Shown: one piece after another, positions 1 to 13,400 of the stretch | Position numbering within the stretch: position 1 is the stretch's first letter | Layout of the letters: every line of letters starts with the position of its first letter | NCBI GenBank assembly: GCA_963082975.1 | Contig: CAUJBJ010000010.1 | Location: forward strand, 558,001 to 622,000 | DNA from: Labia minor | Lineage: Eukaryota > Arthropoda > Insecta > Dermaptera > Spongiphoridae | Length of the DNA: 64,000 bases | Reading direction: 5' to 3' | Notes under the pieces: generated by a model | The model's input: the letters and a program-made list of their open reading frames with translations, nothing else | What the model was told of the DNA's origin: nothing | The model's database searches: none | Position numbers and translations under genes: made by a program

Positions 1-3000
1 CAAATATTAAAGGGAAAATCCTACTTTTTTAAATACGAGGAATAAAATTATCTTTTTTATTTTATTTTATAAATTTTCTGATTCTAATGAAGAATAAATT
101 CATATTTGATCGATTTCTTAAATATTTTCATTGAATTCTTACGGATTAGTGTGATTTTGTTCAAATATTAAAGGGAAAATCCTACTTTTTTAAATACGAG
201 GGATAAAATTATCTTTATTAATTTATTTTATTAATTTTATGATTCTAATGAAGAATAAATTCATATTTGATCGATTTCTTAAATATTTTCATTGAATTCT
301 TACGGATTACTGTGATTTTGTTCAAATATTAAAGGGAAAATCCTATTTTTTTAAATACGAGGGATAAAATTATCTATTTTATTTTATTAATTTTCTGGTT
401 CTAATGAAGAATAAATTCATATTTGATCGATTTCTTAAATATTTTCATTGAATTCTTACGGAAAAGTCTGATTTTGTTCAAATATTAAAGGGAAAATCCT
501 ACTTTTTTAAATACGAGGGATAAAATTATCTTTTTTATTTTATTTTATTAATTTTCTGATTATAATGAAGAATAAATTCATTTTTGATCGATTTCTTAAA
601 TATTTTCATTCAATTCTTACGGATTAGTGTGATTTTGTTCAAATATTAAAGGGAAAATCCTACTTTTTTAAATACGAGGGATAAAATTATCTTTTATATT
701 TTATTTTATTCATTTTCTGATTCTAATTAAGAATAAATTCATATTTGATCGATTTCTTAAATATTTTCATTGAATTCTTACGGAAAAGTCTGATTTTGTT
801 CAAATATTAAAGGGAAAATCCTACTTTTTTAAATACGAGGGATAAAATTATCTTTTATATTTTATTTTATTAATTTTCTGATTCTATTGAAGAATAAATT
901 CATATTTGATCGATTTCTTAAATATTTTCATTGAATTCTTACGGAAAAGTCTGATTTTGTTCAAATATTAAAGGGAAAATCCTACTTTTTTAAATACGAG
1001 GGATAAAATTATCTTTTTTATTTTATTTTATTAATTTTCTGATTATAATGAAGAATAAATTCATATTTGATCGATTTCTTAAATATTTTCATTGAATTCT
1101 TACGGATTACTGTGATTTTGTTCAAATATTAAAGGGAAAATCCTATTTTATTAAATACGAGGGATAAAATTATCTATTTTATTTTATTTTATTAATTTTC
1201 TGGTTCTAATGAAGAATAAATTCATATTTGATCGATTTCTTAAATATTTTCATTGAATTCTTACGGAAAAGTCTGATTTTGTTCAAATATTAAAGGGAAA
1301 ATCCTACTTTTTTAAATACAAGGGATAAAATTATCTTTTTTATTTTATTTTATTAATTTTCTGATTATAATGAAGAATAAATTCATTTTTGATCGATTTC
1401 TTAAATATTTTCATTGAATTCTTACGGATTAGTGTGATTTTGTTCAAATATTAAAGGGAAAATCCTACTTTTTTAAATACGAGGGATAAAATTATCTTTT
1501 ATATTTTATTTTATTCATTTTCTGATTCTAATTAAGAATAAATTCATATTTGATCGATTTCTTAAATATTTTCATTGAATTCTTACGGAAAATTCTGATT
1601 TTGTTCAAATATTAAAGGGAAAATCCTACTTTTTTAAATACGAGGGATAAAATTATCTTTTATATTTTATTTTATTAATTTTCTGATTCTATTGAAGAAT
1701 AAATTCATATTTGATCGATTTCTTAAATATTTTCATTGAATTCTTACGGAAAAGTCTGATTTTGTTCAAATATTAAAGGGAAAATCCTACTTTTTTAAAT
1801 ACGAGGGATAAAATTATCTTTTTTATTTTATTTTATTAATTTTCTGATTATAATGAAGAATAAATTCATATTTTATCGATTTCTTAAATATTTTCATTGA
1901 ATTCTTACGGAAAAGTCTGATTTTGTTCAAATATTAAAGGGAAAATCCTACTTTTTTAAATACGAGGGATAAAATTATCTTTTTTATTTTATTTTATTAA
2001 TTTTCTGATTATAATGTAGAATAAATTCATTTTTGATCGATTTCTTAAATATTTTCATTCAATTCTTACGGATTAGTGTGATTTTGTTCAAATATTAAAG
2101 GGAAAATCCTACTTTTTTAAATACGAGGGATAAAATTATCTTTTATATTTTATTTTATTCATTTTCTGATTCTAATTAAGAATAAATTCATATTTGATCG
2201 ATTTCTTAAATATTTTCATTGAATTCTTACGGAAAAGTCTGATTTTGTTCAAATATTAAAGGGAAAATCCTACTTTTTTAAATACGAGGGATAAAATTAT
2301 CTTTTATATTTTATTATATTAATTTTCTGATTCTATTGAAGAATAAATTCATATTTGATCGATTTCTTAAATATTTTCATTGAATTCTTACGGAAAAGTC
2401 TGATTTTGTTCAAATATTAAAGGGAAAATCCTACTTTTTTAAATACGAGGGATAAAATTATCTTTTTTATTTTATTTTATTAATTTTCTGATTATAATGA
2501 AGAATAAATTCATATTTGATCGATTTCTTAAATATTTTCATTGAATTCTTACGGATTACTGTGATTTTGTTCAAATATTAAAGGGAAAATCCTATTTTTT
2601 TAAATACGAGGGATAAAATTATCTATTTTATTTTATTTTATTAATTTTCTGGTTCTAATGAAGAATAAATTCATATTTGATCGATTTCTTAAATATTTTC
2701 ATTGAATTCTTACGGAAAAGTCTGATTTTGTTCAAATATTAAAGGGAAAATCCTACTTTTTTAAATACAAGGGATAAAATTATCTTTTTTATTTTATTTT
2801 ATTAATTTTCTGATTATAATGAAGAATAAATTCATTTTTGATCGATTTCTTAAATATTTTCATTGAATTCTTACGGATTAGTGTGATTTTGTTCAAATAT
2901 TAAAGGGAAAATCCTACTTTTTTAAATACGAGGGATAAAATTATCTTTTATATTTTATTTTATTCATTTTCTGATTCTAATTAAGAATAAATTCATATTT

Positions 3001-4001
3001 GATCGATTTCTTAAATATTTTCATTGAATTCTTACGGAAAATTCTGATTTTGTTCAAATATTAAAGGGAAAATCCTACTTTTTTAAATACGAGGGATAAA
3101 ATTATCTTTTATATTTTATTTTATTAATTTTCTGATTCTATTGAAGAATAAATTCATATTTGATCGATTTCTTAAATATTTTCATTGAATTCTTACGGAA
3201 AAGTCTGATTTTGTTCAAATATTAAAGGGAAAATCCTACTTTTTTAAATACGAGGGATAAAATTATCTTTTTTATTTTATTTTATTAATTTTCTGATTAT
3301 AATGAAGAATAAATTCATATTTGATCGATTTCTTAAATATTTTCATTGAATTCTTACGGAAAAGTCTGATTTTGTTCAAATATTAAAGGGAAAATCCTAC
3401 TTTTTTAAATACGAGGGATAAAATTATCTTTTATATTTTATTTTATTAATTTTCTGATTCTATTGAAGAATAAATTCATATTTGATCGATTTCTTAAATA
3501 TTTTCATTGAATTCTTACGGAAAAGTCTGATTTTGTTCAAATATTAAAGGGAAAATCCTAGTTTTTTAAATACGAGGGATAAAATTATCTTTTTTATTTT
3601 ATTTTATTAATTTTCTGGTTCTAATGAAGAATAAATTCATATTTGATCGATTTCTTAATTATTTTCATTGAATTCTTACGGAAAATCTGATTTTCTTCAA
3701 ATATTAAAGGGAAAATTCCTACTTTTTTAAATACGAGGGATAAAATTATCTTTTATATTTTATTTTATTCATTTTCTGATTCTAATGAAGAATAAATTCA
3801 TATTTGATTGATTTCTTAAATATTTTCATTGAATTCTTACGGATTAGTGTGATTTTGTTCAAATATTAAAGGGAAAATCCTACTTTTTTAAATACGAGGG
3901 ATAAAATTAACTTTTATATTTTATTTTATTAATTTTCTGATTCTATTGAAGAATAAATTCATATTTGATCGATTTCTTAAATATTTTCATTGAATTCTTA
4001 C
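1..4001. repeat. Large satellite duplication, copy A (offset 6431 bp)
   Basis: This segment recurs about 6431 bp downstream, at 6432-10432. Rare private variants keep the same offset: the unusual ATCTTTATTAATTTATTT stretch at 211 and 6642, and the GATTTTCTTCAAAT variant of a monomer near 3693 and 10124. Copy A may begin upstream of the window. Homology at this offset ends near 4001, where copy A continues with GGAAAAGTCTG and copy B with GGATTACTGTG. After that, 4503 onward matches 10451 onward at offset 5948. The shift of 483 bp equals three monomers missing from copy B. Confidence 0.85.
479..3376. repeat. Two tandem copies of a 9-monomer higher-order repeat (1449 bp each)
   Basis: Units 479-1927 and 1928-3376 have the same ordered series of monomer variants. 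Diagnostic variants are spaced exactly 1449 bp apart: the CAATTC variant at 611 and 2060, the ACAAGGG variant at about 1318 and 2767, and the CCTAT plus ATCTATTTT monomer near 1142 and 2591. A third unit would start at 3377, but its first monomer is of another type, so the tandem stops there. The same pair recurs inside the 6431-bp duplication to the right. Confidence 0.85.
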
Positions 4002-6431
4002 GGAAAAGTCTGATTTTGTTCAAATATTAAAGGGAAAATCCTACTTTTTTAAATACGAGGGATAAAATTATCTTTTATATTTTATTTTATTAATTTTCTG
4101 ATTCTATTGAAGAATAAATTCATATTTGATCGATTTCTTAAATATTTTCATTGAATTCTTACGGAAAATTCTGATTTTGTTCAAATATTAAAGGGAAAAT
4201 CCTACTTTTTTAAATACAAGGGATAAAATTATCTTTTATATTTTATTTTATTAATTTTCTGATTCTATTGAAGAATAAATTCATATTTGATCGATTTCTT
4301 AAATATTTTCATTGAATTCTTACGGATTATTGTGATTTTGTTCAAATATTAAAGGGAAAATCCTACTTTTTTAAATACGAGGGATAAAATTATCTTTTAT
4401 ATTTTATTTTATTAATTTTCTGATTCTAATGAAGAATAAATTCATATTTGATCGATTTCTTAAATATTTTCATTGAATTCTTACGGATTACTGTGATTTT
4501 GTTCGAATATTAAAGGGAAAATCCTACTTTTTTAAATACGAGGGATAAAATTATCTTTTTTATTTTATTTTATTAATTTTCTGATTCTAATGAAGAATAA
4601 ATTCATATTTGATCGATTTCTTAAATATTTTCATTGAATTCTTACGGAAAAGTCTGATTTTGTTCAAATATTAAAGGGAAAATCCTACTTTTTTAAATAC
4701 GAGGGACAAAATTATCTTTTATATTTTATTTTATTCATTTTCTGATTCTAATGAAGAATAAATTCATATTTGATCGATTTCTTAAATATTTTCATTGAAT
4801 TCTTACGGAAAAGTGTGATTTTGATCAAATATTAAAGGGAAAATCCTACTTTTTTAAATACGAGGAATAAAATTATCTTTTTTATTTTATTTTATAAATT
4901 TTCTGATTCTAATGAAGAATAAATTCATATTTGATCGATTTCTTAAATATTTTCATTGAATTCTTACGGAAAAGTCTGATTTTGTTCAAATATTAAAGGG
5001 AAAATCCTACTTTTTTAAATACGAGGGATAAAATTATCTTTTTTATTTTATTTTATTAATTTTCTGATTATAATTAAGAATAAATTAATATTTGATCGAT
5101 TTCTTAAATATTTTCATTGAATTCTTACGGATTACTGTGATTTTGTTCAAATATTAAAGGGAAAATCCTACTTTTTTAAATACGAGGGATAAAATTATCT
5201 TTTATATTTTATTTTATTCATTTTCTGATTCTAATTAAGAATAAATTCATATTTGATCGATTTCTTAAATATTTTCATTGAATTCTTACGGAAAAGTCTG
5301 ATTTTGTTCAAATATTAAAGGGAAAATCCTACTTTTTTAAATACGAGGGATAAAATTATCTTTTTTATTTTATTTTATTAATTTTCTGATTATAATGAAG
5401 AATAAATTCATTTTTGATCGATTTCTTAAATATTTTCATTCAATTCTTACGGATTAGTGTGATTTTGTTCAAATATTAAAGGGAAAATCCTACTTTTTTA
5501 AATACGAGGGATAAAATTATCTTTTATATTTTATTAATTTTCTGGTTCTAATGAAGAATAAATTCATATTTGATCGATTTCTTAAATATTTTCATTGAAT
5601 TCTTACGGAAAAGTCTGATTTTGTTCAAATATTAAAGGGAAAATCCTACTTTTTTAAATACGAGGGATAAAATTATCTTTTTTATTTTATTTTATTAATT
5701 TTCTGATTATAATGAAGAATAAATTCATATTTGATCGATTTCTTAAATATTTTCATTGAATTCTTACGGAAAAGTCTGATTTTGTTCAAATATTAAAGGG
5801 AAAATCCTACTTTTTTAAATACGAGGGATAAAATTATCTTTTTTATTTTATTTTATTAATTTTCTGATTATAATTAAGAATAAATTCATATTTGATCGAT
5901 TTCTTAAATATTTTCATTGAATTCTTACGGATTACTGTGATTTTGTTCAAATATTAAAGGGAAAATCCTACTTTTTTAAATACGAGGGATAAAATTATCT
6001 TTTATATTTTATTTTATTAATTTTTGTGATTCTAATGAAGAATAAATTCATATTTGATCGATTTCTTAAATATTTTCATTGAATTCTTACGGATTACTGT
6101 GATTTTGTTCAAATATTAAAGGGAAAATCCTACTTTTTTAAATACGAGGGATAAAATTATCTTTTTTATTTTATTTTATTAATTTTCTGATTCTAATGAA
6201 GAATAAATTCATATTTGATCGATTTCTTAAATATTTTCATTGAATTCTTACGGAAAAGTCTGATTTTGTTCAAATATTAAAGGGAAAATCCTACTTTTTT
6301 AAATACGAGGGACAAAATTATCTTTTATATTTTATTTTATTCATTTTCTGATTCTAATGAAGAATAAATTCATATTTGATCGATTTCTTAAATATTTTCA
6401 TTGAATTCTTACGGAAAAGTGTGATTTTGAT

Positions 6432-9400
6432 CAAATATTAAAGGGAAAATCCTACTTTTTTAAATACGAGGAATAAAATTATCTTTTTTATTTTATTTTA
6501 TAAATTTTCTGATTCTAATGAAGAATAAATTCATATTTGATCGATTTCTTAAATATTTTCATTGAATTCTTACGGATTAGTGTGATTTTGTTCAAATATT
6601 AAAGGGAAAATCCTACTTTTTTAAATACGAGGGATAAAATTATCTTTATTAATTTATTTTATTAATTTTATGATTCTAATGAAGAATAAATTCATATTTG
6701 ATCGATTTCTTAAATATTTTCATTGAATTCTTACGGATTACTGTGATTTTGTTCAAATATTAAAGGGAAAATCCTATTTTTTTAAATACGAGGGATAAAA
6801 TTATCTATTTTATTTTATTAATTTTCTGGTTCTAATGAAGAATAAATTCATATTTGATCGATTTCTTAAATATTTTCATTGAATTCTTACGGAAAAGTCT
6901 GATTTTGTTCAAATATTAAAGGGAAAATCCTACTTTTTTAAATACGAGGGATAAAATTATCTTTTTTATTTTATTTTATTAATTTTCTGATTATAATGAA
7001 GAATAAATTCATTTTTGATCGATTTCTTAAATATTTTCATTCAATTCTTACGGATTAGTGTGATTTTGTTCAAATATTAAAGGGAAAATCCTACTTTTTT
7101 AAATACGAGGGATAAAATTATCTTTTATATTTTATTTTATTCATTTTCTGATTCTAATTAAGAATAAATTCATATTTGATCGATTTCTTAAATATTTTCA
7201 TTGAATTCTTACGGAAAAGTCTGATTTTGTTCAAATATTAAAGGGAAAATCCTACTTTTTTAAATACGAGGGATAAAATTATCTTTTATATTTTATTTTA
7301 TTAATTTTCTGATTCTATTGAAGAATAAATTCATATTTGATCGATTTCTTAAATATTTTCATTGAATTCTTACGGAAAAGTCTGATTTTGTTCAAATATT
7401 AAAGGGAAAATCCTACTTTTTTAAATACGAGGGATAAAATTATCTTTTTTATTTTATTTTATTAATTTTCTGATTATAATGAAGAATAAATTCATATTTG
7501 ATCGATTTCTTAAATATTTTCATTGAATTCTTACGGATTACTGTGATTTTGTTCAAATATTAAAGGGAAAATCCTATTTTTTTAAATACGAGGGATAAAA
7601 TTATCTATTTTATTTTATTTTATTAATTTTCTGGTTCTAATGAAGAATAAATTCATATTTGATCGATTTCTTAAATATTTTCATTGAATTCTTACGGAAA
7701 AGTCTGATTTTGTTCAAATATTAAAGGGAAAATCCTACTTTTTTAAATACAAGGGATAAAATTATCTTTTTTATTTTATTTTATTAATTTTCTGATTATA
7801 ATGAAGAATAAATTCATTTTTGATCGATTTCTTAAATATTTTCATTGAATTCTTACGGATTAGTGTGATTTTGTTCAAATATTAAAGGGAAAATCCTACT
7901 TTTTTAAATACGAGGGATAAAATTATCTTTTATATTTTATTTTATTCATTTTCTGATTCTAATTAAGAATAAATTCATATTTGATCGATTTCTTAAATAT
8001 TTTCATTGAATTCTTACGGAAAATTCTGATTTTGTTCAAATATTAAAGGGAAAATCCTACTTTTTTAAATACGAGGGATAAAATTATCTTTTATATTTTA
8101 TTTTATTAATTTTCTGATTCTATTGAAGAATAAATTCATATTTGATCGATTTCTTAAATATTTTCATTGAATTCTTACGGAAAAGTCTGATTTTGTTCAA
8201 ATATTAAAGGGAAAATCCTACTTTTTTAAATACGAGGGATAAAATTATCTTTTTTATTTTATTTTATTAATTTTCTGATTATAATGAAGAATAAATTCAT
8301 ATTTTATCGATTTCTTAAATATTTTCATTGAATTCTTACGGAAAAGTCTGATTTTGTTCAAATATTAAAGGGAAAATCCTACTTTTTTAAATACGAGGGA
8401 TAAAATTATCTTTTTTATTTTATTTTATTAATTTTCTGATTATAATGTAGAATAAATTCATTTTTGATCGATTTCTTAAATATTTTCATTCAATTCTTAC
8501 GGATTAGTGTGATTTTGTTCAAATATTAAAGGGAAAATCCTACTTTTTTAAATACGAGGGATAAAATTATCTTTTATATTTTATTTTATTCATTTTCTGA
8601 TTCTAATTAAGAATAAATTCATATTTGATCGATTTCTTAAATATTTTCATTGAATTCTTACGGAAAAGTCTGATTTTGTTCAAATATTAAAGGGAAAATC
8701 CTACTTTTTTAAATACGAGGGATAAAATTATCTTTTATATTTTATTATATTAATTTTCTGATTCTATTGAAGAATAAATTCATATTTGATCGATTTCTTA
8801 AATATTTTCATTGAATTCTTACGGAAAAGTCTGATTTTGTTCAAATATTAAAGGGAAAATCCTACTTTTTTAAATACGAGGGATAAAATTATCTTTTTTA
8901 TTTTATTTTATTAATTTTCTGATTATAATGAAGAATAAATTCATATTTGATCGATTTCTTAAATATTTTCATTGAATTCTTACGGATTACTGTGATTTTG
9001 TTCAAATATTAAAGGGAAAATCCTATTTTTTTAAATACGAGGGATAAAATTATCTATTTTATTTTATTTTATTAATTTTCTGGTTCTAATGAAGAATAAA
9101 TTCATATTTGATCGATTTCTTAAATATTTTCATTGAATTCTTACGGAAAAGTCTGATTTTGTTCAAATATTAAAGGGAAAATCCTACTTTTTTAAATACA
9201 AGGGATAAAATTATCTTTTTTATTTTATTTTATTAATTTTCTGATTATAATGAAGAATAAATTCATTTTTGATCGATTTCTTAAATATTTTCATTGAATT
9301 CTTACGGATTAGTGTGATTTTGTTCAAATATTAAAGGGAAAATCCTACTTTTTTAAATACGAGGGATAAAATTATCTTTTATATTTTATTTTATTCATTT

Positions 9401-10432
9401 TCTGATTCTAATTAAGAATAAATTCATATTTGATCGATTTCTTAAATATTTTCATTGAATTCTTACGGAAAATTCTGATTTTGTTCAAATATTAAAGGGA
9501 AAATCCTACTTTTTTAAATACGAGGGATAAAATTATCTTTTATATTTTATTTTATTAATTTTCTGATTCTATTGAAGAATAAATTCATATTTGATCGATT
9601 TCTTAAATATTTTCATTGAATTCTTACGGAAAAGTCTGATTTTGTTCAAATATTAAAGGGAAAATCCTACTTTTTTAAATACGAGGGATAAAATTATCTT
9701 TTTTATTTTATTTTATTAATTTTCTGATTATAATGAAGAATAAATTCATATTTGATCGATTTCTTAAATATTTTCATTGAATTCTTACGGAAAAGTCTGA
9801 TTTTGTTCAAATATTAAAGGGAAAATCCTACTTTTTTAAATACGAGGGATAAAATTATCTTTTATATTTTATTTTATTAATTTTCTGATTCTATTGAAGA
9901 ATAAATTCATATTTGATCGATTTCTTAAATATTTTCATTGAATTCTTACGGAAAAGTCTGATTTTGTTCAAATATTAAAGGGAAAATCCTAGTTTTTTAA
10001 ATACGAGGGATAAAATTATCTTTTTTATTTTATTTTATTAATTTTCTGGTTCTAATGAAGAATAAATTCATATTTGATCGATTTCTTAATTATTTTCATT
10101 GAATTCTTACGGAAAATCTGATTTTCTTCAAATATTAAAGGGAAAATTCCTACTTTTTTAAATACGAGGGATAAAATTATCTTTTATATTTTATTTTATT
10201 CATTTTCTGATTCTAATGAAGAATAAATTCATATTTGATTGATTTCTTAAATATTTTCATTGAATTCTTACGGATTAGTGTGATTTTGTTCAAATATTAA
10301 AGGGAAAATCCTACTTTTTTAAATACGAGGGATAAAATTAACTTTTATATTTTATTTTATTAATTTTCTGATTCTATTGAAGAATAAATTCATATTTGAT
10401 CGATTTCTTAAATATTTTCATTGAATTCTTAC
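6432..10432. repeat. Large satellite duplication, copy B (offset 6431 bp)
   Basis: Second copy of 1-4001, in the same orientation and collinear at a constant offset of 6431 bp, including its internal pair of 1449-bp units. At about 10433 it jumps to sequence equivalent to about 4485, skipping three monomers. This is what unequal exchange between monomers in register would produce. Confidence 0.83.
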
Positions 10433-13400
10433 GGATTACTGTGATTTTGTTCGAATATTAAAGGGAAAATCCTACTTTTTTAAATACGAGGGATAAAATT
10501 ATCTTTTTTATTTTATTTTATTAATTTTCTGATTCTAATGAAGAATAAATTCATATTTGATCGATTTCTTAAATATTTTCATTGAATTCTTACGGAAAAG
10601 TCTGATTTTGTTCAAATATTAAAGGGAAAATCCTACTTTTTTAAATACGAGGGACAAAATTATCTTTTATATTTTATTTTATTCATTTTCTGATTCTAAT
10701 GAAGAATAAATTCATATTTGATCGATTTCTTAAATATTTTCATTGAATTCTTACGGAAAAGTGTGATTTTGATCAAATATTAAAGGGAAAATCCTACTTT
10801 TTTAAATACGAGGAATAAAATTATCTTTTTTATTTTATTTTATAAATTTTCTGATTCTAATGAAGAATAAATTCATATTTGATCGATTTCTTAAATATTT
10901 TCATTGAATTCTTACGGATTACTGTGATTTTGTTCAAATATTAAAGGGAAAATCCTATTTTTTTAAATACGAGGGATAAAATTATCTATTTTATTTTATT
11001 TTATTAATTTTCTGGTTCTAATGAAGAATAAATTCATATTTGATCGATTTCTTAAATATTTTCATTGAATTCTTACGGAAAAGTCTGATTTTGTTCAAAT
11101 ATTAAAGGGAAAATCCTACTTTTTTAAATACGAGGGATAAAATTATCTTTTTTATTTTATTTTATTAATTTTCTGATTATAATGAAGAATAAATTCATTT
11201 TTGATCGATTTCTTAAATATTTTCATTGAATTCTTACGGATTAGTGTGATTTTGTTCAAATATTAAAGGGAAAATCCTACTTTTTTAAATACGAGGGATA
11301 AAATTATCTTTTATATTTTATTTTATTAATTTTCTGATTCTAATGAAGAATAAATTCATATTTGATCGATTTCTTAAATATTTTCATTGAATTCTTACGG
11401 AAAAGTCTGATTTTGTTCAAATATTAAAGGGAAAATCCTACTTTTTTAAATACGAGGGACAAAATTATCTTTTATATTTTATTTTATTCATTTTCTGATT
11501 CTAATGAAGAATAAATTCATATTTGATCGATTTCTTAAATATTTTCATTGAATTCTTACGGAAAAGTGTGATTTTGATCAAATATTAAAGGGAAAATCCT
11601 ACTTTTTTAAATACGAGGAATAAAATTATCTTTTTTATTTTATTTTATTAATTTTCTGATTATAATGAAGAATAAATTCATATTTTATCGATTTCTTAAA
11701 TATTTTCATTGAATTCTTACGGAAAAGTCTGATTTTGTTCAAATATTAAAGGGAAAATCCTACTTTTTTAAATACGAGGGATAAAATTATCTTTTTTATT
11801 TTATTTTATTAATTTTCTGATTATAATGAAGAATAAATTCATTTTTGATCGATTTCTTAAATATTTTCATTGAATTCTTACGGATTAGTGTGATTTTGTT
11901 CAAATATTAAAGGGAAAATCCTACTTTTTTAAATACGAGGGATAAAATTATCTTTTATATTTTATTTTATTCATTTTCTGATTCTAATTAAGAATAAATT
12001 CATATTTGATCGATTTCTTAAATATTTTCATTGAATTCTTACGGAAAATTCTGATTTTGTTCAAATATTAAAGGGAAAATCCTACTTTTTTAAATACGAG
12101 GGATAAAATTATCTTTTATATTTTATTTTATTAATTTTCTGATTCTATTGAAGAATAAATTCATATTTGATCGATTTCTTAAATATTTTCATTGAATTCT
12201 TACGGAAAAGTCTGATTTTGTTCAAATATTAAAGGGAAAATCCTACTTTTTTAAATACGAGGGATAAAATTATCTTTTTTATTTTATTTTATTAATTTTC
12301 TGATTATAATGAAGAATAAATTCATATTTGATCGATTTCTTAAATATTTTCATTGAATTCTTACGGAAAAGTCTGATTTTGTTCAAATATTAAAGGGAAA
12401 ATCCTACTTTTTTAAATACGAGGGATAAAATTATCTTTTATATTTTATTTTATTAATTTTCTGATTCTATTGAAGAATAAATTCATATTTGATCGATTTC
12501 TTAAATATTTTCATTGAATTCTTACGGAAAAGTCTGATTTTGTTCAAATATTAAAGGGAAAATCCTAGTTTTTTAAATACGAGGGATAAAATTATCTTTT
12601 TTATTTTATTTTATTAATTTTCTGGTTCTAATGAAGAATAAATTCATATTTGATCGATTTCTTAATTATTTTCATTGAATTCTTACGGAAAATCTGATTT
12701 TCTTCAAATATTAAAGGGAAAATTCCTACTTTTTTAAATACGAGGGATAAAATTATCTTTTATATTTTATTTTATTCATTTTCTGATTCTAATGAAGAAT
12801 AAATTCATATTTGATTGATTTCTTAAATATTTTCATTGAATTCTTACGGATTAGTGTGATTTTGTTCAAATATTAAAGGGAAAATCCTACTTTTTTAAAT
12901 ACGAGGGATAAAATTAACTTTTATATTTTATTTTATTAATTTTCTGATTCTATTGAAGAATAAATTCATATTTGATCGATTTCTTAAATATTTTCATTGA
13001 ATTCTTACGGAAAAGTCTGATTTTGTTCAAATATTAAAGGGAAAATCCTACTTTTTTAAATACGAGGGATAAAATTATCTTTTATATTTTATTTTATTAA
13101 TTTTCTGATTCTATTGAAGAATAAATTCATATTTGATCGATTTCTTAAATATTTTCATTGAATTCTTACGGAAAATTCTGATTTTGTTCAAATATTAAAG
13201 GGAAAATCCTACTTTTTTAAATACAAGGGATAAAATTATCTTTTATATTTTATTTTATTAATTTTCTGATTCTATTGAAGAATAAATTCATATTTGATCG
13301 ATTTCTTAAATATTTTCATTGAATTCTTACGGATTATTGTGATTTTGTTCAAATATTAAAGGGAAAATCCTACTTTTTTAAATACGAGGGATAAAATTAT

